64,000 nucleotides of DNA from Planctomycetota bacterium (GTDB lineage Bacteria > Planctomycetota > UBA1135 > UBA2386). Position 1 is the stretch's first letter. Every line of letters starts with the position of its first letter. A model generated the notes under the pieces. The model was not told where the DNA came from. It saw only the letters and a list, made by a program, of their open reading frames with translations, and ran no database searches. A program made the position numbers and the translations under genes. The DNA lies in contig JADJWQ010000006.1 of NCBI GenBank assembly GCA_016716265.1, positions 1,508,501 to 1,572,500 on the forward strand. The letters run 5' to 3'. This document shows, in pieces, positions 46,588 to 53,139 of the stretch.

Positions 46588-47868
46588 ATGAACGCCCTCG
46601 ACCTCGCCGCACTGCTCGTGGTCCTCGCCGCCGCCTTCGGACTGGTCAACGAGCACCTGCTGCGACTCCCGAACGCGATCGGCCTGCTCGCGGTCACGCT
46701 GATCGCCTCGCTCGCGGTGAAGCTGCTGCACTTCGCCGTGCCCTCGCTCGGGATCGGGGAGTCGGCCCAGCGCATCGTCGCCGGCATCGACTTCCACGAC
46801 ACGCTGATGCAGGGAATGCTCGGCTTCCTGCTGTTCGCCGGCGCTCTGCACGTCGACTTCGGCGCGATGAAGCAGCACCGATCGATCATCGCGACTCTCG
46901 CGACGGTCGGCGTGGTCATCTCGACCTTCGTCGTCGGCATCGGCTTCCACCTGCTGACCGGCATGCCGTTCGAGGTCGCGTTGGTGTTCGGCGCGCTGAT
47001 CAGCCCGACCGACCCGGTCGCGGTGCTCGGCATCCTGAAGACGGCGGGCGCGCCACACAGCCTGGAGACGAAGATCGCCGGCGAGAGCCTGTTCAACGAC
47101 GGGGTCGGCGTCGTCGTGTTCCTGATCACGGCGGCGATCGCGTTCCCCGCGGCGGCGCACGGCGGCGGCGACGCCCACCCGATCGGCTTCGGCGCGGTCG
47201 CCGAGCTGTTCCTGGTCGAGGCCGTCGGCGGTGCCGCCCTCGGGCTCGCGGCCGGCTGGCTCGTGTGGCAGCTCACGCGGCGCGTCGACGACTACGGGCT
47301 CGAGGTGCTGCTGACGCTCGCGCTGGTGATGGGCTCGTATTCGCTGGCGACGGCGCTGCACACGAGCGGACCGATCGCGATCGTCGTCGCCGGCCTGCTG
47401 ATCGGTCACAAGGGTCTGCCGGAGGGCATGAGCGAGCGCACCCAGCAGTACGTGACGAAGTTCTGGCACCTGATCGACGAGCTGCTGAACGCCGTGCTGT
47501 TCCTGCTGATCGGGCTCGAGCTGCTGGTGATCGACTGGACCGCGGGCGGCGCGCTGTGGAACGCGGTCGCCGCGATCCCGCTCGCGCTCGCGGCGCGCTG
47601 GGTGGCGGTCGCCGGGCCGCTCGCGGTGCTGCCGGCCGCGCGCGGCATCACCGCCGGCTCGCGCACGGTGATGACCTGGGGCGGGCTACGCGGTGGGATC
47701 TCGGTCGCGCTCGCGCTGTCGTTGCCGGCCTCCGAACACAAGGAGCAGATCCTCGCCGCGACCTACGTGGTGGTGGTGTTCTCGATCCTGGTGCAGGGTC
47801 TGACGCTCGCACGGGTCGTGCGCGCCGTCGTGCCAGCGTCTGCGGGTGTTCCCGGATCCGGGTCCTGA
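46588..47868 (+). CDS. CPA1-family Na+/H+ antiporter
   Basis: The protein is 426 aa from ATG 46588 with about twelve transmembrane helices. Landmarks of the family are ALISPTDPVAVLGILK, GESLFNDGVGVVVFL with the ion-binding N170-D171 pair typical of electroneutral CPA1 exchangers, and WGGLRGGISVALALSLP with the conserved Arg near the pore. It exchanges Na+ for H+ across the inner membrane. It starts 151 bp from the sdaA gene, divergent to it. No cytoplasmic regulatory domain follows, and the C-terminus is short. Confidence 0.92.
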   Translation: MNALDLAALLVVLAAAFGLVNEHLLRLPNAIGLLAVTLIASLAVKLLHFAVPSLGIGESAQRIVAGIDFHDTLMQGMLGFLLFAGALHVDFGAMKQHRSIIATLATVGVVISTFVVGIGFHLLTGMPFEVALVFGALISPTDPVAVLGILKTAGAPHSLETKIAGESLFNDGVGVVVFLITAAIAFPAAAHGGGDAHPIGFGAVAELFLVEAVGGAALGLAAGWLVWQLTRRVDDYGLEVLLTLALVMGSYSLATALHTSGPIAIVVAGLLIGHKGLPEGMSERTQQYVTKFWHLIDELLNAVLFLLIGLELLVIDWTAGGALWNAVAAIPLALAARWVAVAGPLAVLPAARGITAGSRTVMTWGGLRGGISVALALSLPASEHKEQILAATYVVVVFSILVQGLTLARVVRAVVPASAGVPGSGS

Positions 47869-47971
47869 GCCCGCCCCGGTGAGCACCGGCGGGCACGGTC
47901 CGCCGCCGGCGGGTCACCCCGGAAATCCTCCAGGGAGGGCCGACGTTCCGACTGTCGAGGAGGCTCGAGCG

Positions 47972-48340
47972 ATGCTCAGGCAGTTTCTGTTCCTGACGGT
48001 GTGCACCGCCCTGTGCGCCTGGCTCGGCGACGAGCTCGCCGGTAGCTACGGCGCCATCTTCGGCGGCGTGTTCGGAATCGTGTTCGTGCTGATCCGGTGG
48101 TCGGTGGTCTCCGGCGCGCGGCGCCCGGCGGCCGGCGCGCCACTGCAGCACGCGGACGAGCGGGTCCTGTGCGTGCCGAACGGGCGGATGGCCGACGTGC
48201 GGCTCGTGCACGACGGCCGCCACTGGTGCGACGTCGAGGCGTGCTCCGTGTGCACGCCCGCCGAGAAGGTCGAGTGCCACAAGCGCTGCCTCGACCTGCT
48301 GAACGACACGGCACCGCCGCGCGAGCTCACGAAGGTCTGA
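47972..48340 (+). CDS. Small cysteine-rich membrane protein
   Basis: The protein is 122 aa from ATG 47972 behind GAGGAGG. Two hydrophobic stretches (FLFLTVCTALCAWLG and AIFGGVFGIVFVLIRWSVV) form one or two membrane segments. The soluble end has CDVEACSVCTPAEKVECHKRC, a possible metal site. No family is recognised. Confidence 0.6.
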   Translation: MLRQFLFLTVCTALCAWLGDELAGSYGAIFGGVFGIVFVLIRWSVVSGARRPAAGAPLQHADERVLCVPNGRMADVRLVHDGRHWCDVEACSVCTPAEKVECHKRCLDLLNDTAPPRELTKV

Positions 48341-48423
48341 GCCGGGCCGCTCGCCGCCACGCGTCCGGTGGGATCGCGCGCGCGAGCGACCACCGCGAGC
48401 CCGACGACCCGGTCAGTGCCCGA

Positions 48424-49059
48424 TCAGTGCCCGATCAGCAGCTCGACACCCTGGGTGTGCGAGAGCCCTGCCGCCGCACCCGGGTCGAGCAGGGCTGCCT
48501 GCGTCGCCAGCGGTACGCCGGCGAGCGACGTCGAATACGGGATCGCGAGCTGGATGGTGGCCCAGCCCCCGGCGGTCGTCGTCGCGATCGAATCGACGGG
48601 CTGCGCGTAGATCGTCGCGATCGGCAATGTGATCTGCGTCCTGATTCCCAGCAAGAACACGCACGGCAGGTTCGACGGCACCTGGGTCACGTCGAGCGCC
48701 ACCTTGTTCGCGGTGTTCGGGAAGCCCCGGTGGGACAGCCACGGCGTGACGGATTGCGAGCCCGGCCTTCCGGTGCCGTAGTACGTCGCGGTGCCTGGGT
48801 GGTAGCCTTCGTAGATGCGGATGCTCAGCTCCCCGACGAAGCCTCGCTGAAACCACGGACCCTGCGCGAAGCGCCAGAAGAGCGGCACGACCGGGAAGCC
48901 CGATTGCGTCAGTGCGAGCCCCCGCGTGCCTCCCGACAACACGACGAGGAACGGCGTCGACGGGGGGACGAACACCGGCTGCGCGAACACCGCACCCTGG
49001 AAGCCCTCGAACGGGCCGTAGGTCGTGAACTGCGCGCGGGCGAGCTCCGCCGTCGGCAT
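48424..49059 (-). pseudogene. 3' part of an interrupted secreted-protein gene
   Basis: This piece encodes about 210 residues without its own signal peptide, starting near MPTAELARAQFTTYGPFEG and ending in HTQGVELLIGH. It is beta-rich, with a Thr/Ser/Pro-rich pattern (LGIRTQITLPIATIYAQP) like the C-terminal tails of secreted proteins in this window. Its upstream side runs directly into the palindromic element that holds insertion sequence copy 1, and beyond the insertion a signal-peptide-bearing 5' piece continues on the same strand. I read the two as one gene split by the insertion; an independent short gene is the alternative. Confidence 0.6.
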
Positions 49060-49091
49060 CTGGTGGTCCGATTCAGAGGTTCGGGGCATTC
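49060..49091 (+). repeat. Left arm of outer inverted repeat of the 169-bp palindromic element
   Basis: It is the inverted partner of 50826-50857, identical at 30 of 32 positions (two mismatches at 49068-49069). It begins CTGGTGGT and continues GATTCAGAGG into the element. Confidence 0.7.
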
Positions 49092-49140
49092 CTCGCCGGC
49101 CCTTCGGGCCGTTCGCGGGGTTGCTGCTCCTCGGGATATC

Positions 49141-49148
49141 TCATCGGA
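49141..49148. repeat. Target-site duplication, left copy (IS copy 1)
   Basis: TCATCGGA sits directly before the left end of the insertion sequence and again directly after its right end at 50770-50777. Confidence 0.85.
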
Positions 49149-49217
49149 GGGTGTGGCTCTCGGATTGAGTGAGGCGCGGCGCGGCCTCCAAGGGGCGCGG
49201 CGGGAGCGGGGAGCGAG

Positions 49218-49231
49218 CACAAGATCTTGTG
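49218..49231. promoter_or_regulatory. Perfect 14-bp palindrome upstream of transposase (copy 1)
   Basis: CACAAGATCTTGTG lies in an AT-rich island between the left end and the transposase start and is preserved in copy 2 (61175-61188). It may be a transposase or regulator binding site, or part of the promoter; this is inference. Confidence 0.4.
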
Positions 49232-49277
49232 TAAAAAGAACTTGTACAAAACGACGCCCCTCCCTATCGGATGCAGG

Positions 49278-50734
49278 ATGCAAACCAAGCGTCCTGGGAG
49301 GGGCGCCGTCGAAGACCTGATCGTCGTCGCGGTGCCGGCTGCGTGCAAGAGCATGGTGGGTTCGATCGAGGCGCTGTGCGCCGCGGTCGCATCGCGCGCC
49401 GCAAGTGGCGCGGCAGGCCGGGAGGCGATCGACTACGCGGTCTCGGAGGTCATGGTCGCCGAGCTGACCGGCGCGGTGGAGCGGGATGCGCACGCGGTCA
49501 TGCTCGGCGCTCTGGAGGTCGACGCGCCGCGAGTCGAGATCGACGGCAAGACCTTCACGCGGGTCAGGTGCGGCAACGGCCGGTGCCCGATCGCTCGCGG
49601 GGACCGTCGAGGTGCGACGTGCGCTGTATCGTCCGCTCGGCGAGGGCAACGCACCGACGGTGGACGCGATCAGCCTGCGTGCGGGCGCCATCGGCGACGG
49701 CTGGCTACCGCAGACGGCCGGGGCGATGGCTTTCGAGCTGCAGAAGGCGCCATCGCGGGAGGGTGAGCAGAGCGGCAAGCAGACCCGCCGGCTTCCCTAC
49801 TCTCGCGCGAGCTTCGAGCGCGTGCCGCATGAGCTCGGGGCGCTGTGCCTTCGTCACCAGGTCAACATCGAGGACGCCATCGTGAGCAGCCTCGAGATCC
49901 TGGCTGAGGCACGCGCGATCTCGGTATCGCTCGACCGGGCGAGCGTGCCGATGGAGGAGCCCATCCCGCGGCCGCCCGGTCGGCCCAGGAGGAACGCGCC
50001 GAAGATCACGCGCGTCTTCCACATGGCGTACTGCGGCACCGTCACGTTGCACGATGGCAACGGCCGAGCGCTCTACTCGATGCGCTTCGGACAAATGCCT
50101 GGCATCGACCCCTTGGACGTGTGCAACGCCATGGCGAACGTGGTCTACCGGCTGCGCGAGAAGCAGCCCGAGCTGCGACTTCAGCTACTCGCTGATGGGG
50201 CTCACGAGATGTGGAACCTGCTCGGTCGAGCTTCCCGGAAAGCCTCTTAGGTCCGCGCCATCTGATGGTCGACTTCTGGCACGTCCTCGGAAGCTGTCCG
50301 CGGCAGCCGAGGCGATCCAGGGCGCCGAAAGCCGAGCGGTCGTGGCTGGCTGGCGCCGGCTCCTCGAGCGCAGGAAGGACGCCGTCACGCAGATTCTCGC
50401 CGACCTCGAACCGCACTGGTGCGACCCGGTCGACGGCAGCGTGGTCAAGCACGGCCCCATCCACGAGGCCATCACCTACCTCACGAATCATGCGCACCGC
50501 ATGAACTACGCCGGCGCCCGCGCCAAAGGGCTGCCGATCGGCAGCGGAACCGTCGAGGCAACCTGCAAGAGCCTCATCGGCGTGCGCATGAAGCGCGCCG
50601 GATCGCGCTGGAAGCAGCATACCGGCGACCACGTGATCAAGCTCCGCGCGCTCGCGCTCAGCCACCAATGGGACGCTGCTATGTCGCGGTTCTTCGCTAC
50701 GCAGCGGACCGCCGTCCGAGCGCTCGCGGCATGA
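49278..50734 (+). pseudogene. ISKra4-family transposase, copy 1, frameshifted
   Basis: The N-terminal part (MQTKRPGRGAVEDLIVV...) is in one frame up to about 49570. The homologous continuation (LAGTVEVRRALYRPLGEGN) lies in the +1 frame, a shift shared with copy 2. Two further single-base losses relative to copy 2, at about 50223 and 50293 (CTCGAG to CTCGG in both), break the second half, so no full transposase can be made. The C-terminal domain has GLPIGSGTVEATCKSLIGVR and MKRAGSRWKQ, the catalytic-end signature of the family. Confidence 0.85.
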
Positions 50735-50769
50735 AAAGAGCGGCTTCGCTCAATACGAGATCCACACCC

Positions 50770-50777
50770 TCATCGGA
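50770..50777. repeat. Target-site duplication, right copy (IS copy 1)
   Basis: TCATCGGA, identical to 49141-49148. Confidence 0.85.
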
Positions 50778-50825
50778 TATCCCTGCGTCGCAGCGCCTTG
50801 CGCACGACCCGCATGACTCGCCGAT

Positions 50826-50857
50826 GAATGCCCCGAACCTCTGAATCACACCACCAG
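50826..50857 (-). repeat. Right arm of outer inverted repeat of the 169-bp palindromic element
   Basis: It pairs with 49060-49091. With the insertion and one target copy removed, the element is 169 bp, and its centre is GGGATATC-TCATCG-GATATCCC, a perfect 8-bp stem with a 6-nt loop. Confidence 0.7.
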
Positions 50858-51123
50858 GTCACCGGATCGAAAGTCCAGATGCTGACCTCGGTGAGGTCCG
50901 CGCCACTGCTCGCGACGAGGTGGAACTCCAGCGCGCGGATGTTCAGGAACCCCCAGTGCTGCAGCACGACGCCGTAATCGGCGTACGCCACCAGCGGGAA
51001 CTGATAGCCGCCCAGCGGTGGATCGTTGACGGCGAGCGATTCGCGTTGAGCAGGACAGGCCGCGAACGTGAGAGCGAGTGCGAGCACCAGCCTGGCGCCT
51101 GGAATCAGGAACGGGACCGGCAT
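50858..51123 (-). pseudogene. 5' part of an interrupted secreted-protein gene
   Basis: ATG 51123, preceded by GAGGAGA, opens a signal peptide (GARLVLALALTFAACPAQ) and about 70 further residues of beta-rich sequence (VAYADYGVVLQHWGFLNIRALEF, SGADLTEVSIWTFDPVT). It then runs into the palindromic element that carries insertion sequence copy 1. The 3' part is most likely 48424-49059 on the same strand. The exact junction cannot be fixed, because no clean target duplication of the palindromic element is visible. The gene product would be a secreted protein of unknown function. Confidence 0.6.
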
Positions 51124-51353
51124 GGAGGGTCTCCTCGAATCGATGGGGTGTCGGACGAGAACCGTGTGGTCCTCGACTCCAGGAACACCGCGACCGCCGC
51201 GGCCCCGCGAGGATCCGGCGGGCGCCATGGCTGTCGAAGTCCGCTGCCTGCCACTGCGGCCCGCGCGGGGGCACCCCACGGTCGGGCTCGGCGCGCTACA
51301 CTGCTCGCGGACGGAACCCCCTCGTCCGCCCACCGCCTGCCGACACCCGCCGC

Positions 51354-53030
51354 ATGGATCGACTGTCCGCCGCCGCGCGCCGCGCGCTGCTCACGCTCGG
51401 ACTGGTCCTGACGGCGGCGGTCGGCCCGCTCGCGGCCCAAGGGTCCGGAGCGCAGGTCGCGCGGAGCCTCGAACGCTGGCGGATCGCGTGGCAGCGCGAT
51501 CGCATCGAGCTCGACGACCCGGCGACGACCGGCGACGGGCTACACCCGATCTACGTCGGCGACGCGCTGCCGGTGCGGCGCGGCGAGCAGCTGACGCAGC
51601 GCCAGGCGCTCGCACGGCTGTGCGAGCAGGTTCCGGTGTTCGGCGACGACGTCGATGTGGTGCTCGCCGCGCTGAAGCTCGCTGCGCTCGACCTCGGTGA
51701 GCGCGGTGCGGCAGCGCAGCGCGCGACGATCGTCCGACAGATCGCCAGGCAGGCGCTCGCGGAGGTCGCCCAGGTCGCGGCGGTCGACGCGCTGATGCGC
51801 ATCGCCGCCGGCGATGGTCGCGGACTGCCGCTGCGGGTCGACGACTCGCTGCGCGCCGCCGCGCTGCTGGCGCTCGGCGACCAGGACACTCCGGTGGCGC
51901 GGCTGACGATCGAGCGGCAGCTCGCGAGCGACAGTCGGATCGTGCGTCTCGCCGCGGCAGACGCGCTGCTCGCGCGCGCGCATGCGGGCTCGCTCGACGA
52001 GCTCGGCGACGCGCTGCACGCGGAGACGGACGCCGTGGTCGCGCAACTGCTCGCGATGGCGATCCACCGCACGCTCGTCGAGCACGCGACCGCAGCACCT
52101 GCCGCAGCCACCCAACGCGTCGTGTCGATCGCGATCGACGCGCTCGGTCGCTTCGACTGGCGGGTGGACATCGAGCTGGTGGAGCTGTGCCGTTCGGTCC
52201 GGTCGACCGCCGCGATCCCGGCACTGATCGACACCCTCGCCCGCGTCGAAGGACGCCTGACGGAGCCGGGAGCGGGTTTCGTCGTGCAACGAGCGCACGA
52301 CGCGCTGCGATCGCTGACCGGTGCGCCGTACCCGGCCGAGGCAGCGCCGTGGCGGGAGTTCTGGGAGCGCGAGCGCGACGGCTTCCAGCTCGCGCCGGCG
52401 CGGACCACCACGCAGTCGGGTGGGCGCACGAGCGCGGGCTTCTTCGGGATTCCGGTCACCGGCCGGCGGGTGCTGTTCATCGTGGACCACTCCGGCAGCA
52501 TGGCCGCGGAGCACGCTCCGTTGCCGGAGGACGCGGGGACCACGGCGCGACGCCGGGAGCCGGCATCGCGACTCGACTGGGCGAAGTACGAGCTGCTGAA
52601 GGCGGTGGGCGACCTGCCGCCGGACGCCGAGTTCGACGTCGCGACCTTCGCGGACGGCGTCCGCCGGTGGCGCGGCAAGCTGGTGCGCGCCGGCCCGCGC
52701 GCGCAGCAGCAACTGCGCGGCGACCTCGCGTCGCTGGTGCCGAGCGGCGGCACCGACATCTGGGGCGCCCTCGATGCGGCGCTCGCGCTGCGGCAGCTCG
52801 CGTGGGGCGACGCGGAGCCCGCCGAGGTCGACGAGGTGTTCCTGCTGTCCGATGGCGAGCCGAGCACCGGTGCCGTCGTGGACACGGACGACATCGTGGC
52901 CGCCGTGACCGAGTCGAACCGGCTGCGCCGCGTGAGGATCCACACGATCTACATGGGCGGTCGGGATTCGAAGTTCATGCGCGGCCTCGCCACTGCCAAT
53001 GGCGGCCGATACGTGCGTACCGGGAGCTGA
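51354..53030 (+). CDS. Secreted protein with HEAT-like repeats and a von Willebrand factor A domain
   Basis: The protein is 558 aa from ATG 51354. A signal peptide (LLTLGLVLTAAVGPLAAQ) is followed by helical repeats (about 60-330: LAALKLAALDLGER, ALMRIAAGD, LRAAALLALGDQDTPVAR) resembling HEAT repeats, then a VWA domain (about 370-558). The metal-ion-dependent adhesion site is intact: D378-H-S-G-S, Thr in GGTDIWGALDAA and Asp in LLSDGEPSTG. Such proteins usually mediate protein contacts in a Mg2+-dependent way in the periplasm. It is followed by the M1 peptidase gene at 49 bp. Confidence 0.85.
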   Translation: MDRLSAAARRALLTLGLVLTAAVGPLAAQGSGAQVARSLERWRIAWQRDRIELDDPATTGDGLHPIYVGDALPVRRGEQLTQRQALARLCEQVPVFGDDVDVVLAALKLAALDLGERGAAAQRATIVRQIARQALAEVAQVAAVDALMRIAAGDGRGLPLRVDDSLRAAALLALGDQDTPVARLTIERQLASDSRIVRLAAADALLARAHAGSLDELGDALHAETDAVVAQLLAMAIHRTLVEHATAAPAAATQRVVSIAIDALGRFDWRVDIELVELCRSVRSTAAIPALIDTLARVEGRLTEPGAGFVVQRAHDALRSLTGAPYPAEAAPWREFWERERDGFQLAPARTTTQSGGRTSAGFFGIPVTGRRVLFIVDHSGSMAAEHAPLPEDAGTTARRREPASRLDWAKYELLKAVGDLPPDAEFDVATFADGVRRWRGKLVRAGPRAQQQLRGDLASLVPSGGTDIWGALDAALALRQLAWGDAEPAEVDEVFLLSDGEPSTGAVVDTDDIVAAVTESNRLRRVRIHTIYMGGRDSKFMRGLATANGGRYVRTGS

Positions 53031-53079
53031 GGGTCGTGGCGCGCGGTGCGCGGCATCGCGCGACCGGTAGACTGCCCGG

Positions 53080-53139
53080 ATGACCGTCAACATGACCGTC
53101 ACCATGACCGTCACCATGACTGTCGCGATGACCGTCGCA
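53080..53139 (+). repeat. 12-bp tandem repeat at the start of the M1 peptidase gene
   Basis: There are five units of about 12 bp (ATGACCGTCAMC and variants) coding for MTVN-MTVT-MTVT-MTVA-MTVA. Every unit supplies an in-frame ATG, so several starts are possible and unit gain or loss would not change the frame. Confidence 0.85.

Larger units (their letters stand above)
49149..50769 (+). mobile_element. ISKra4-like insertion sequence, copy 1
   Basis: This is a 1621-bp element with imperfect terminal inverted repeats beginning GGGTGTGG (left GGGTGTGGCTCTCGGATTGA, right end reads GGGTGTGGATCTCGTATTGA on the minus strand). It is flanked by perfect 8-bp direct repeats. The content is one transposase gene, here broken. 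It is nearly identical to the inverted copy at 59635-61257. The family call rests on the transposase motif GLPIGSGTVEATCKSLIGVR. The insertion point is exactly the loop of a 169-bp palindrome. Confidence 0.88.

Noticed and set aside
49060..49091. The CTGGTGGT/GATTCAGAGG inverted repeats as the ends of the transposase-bearing IS
   Set aside because: Both transposase copies share GGGTGTGG ends with perfect 8-bp target duplications, whereas these outer repeats occur only around copy 1. They belong to a separate element that was there before.
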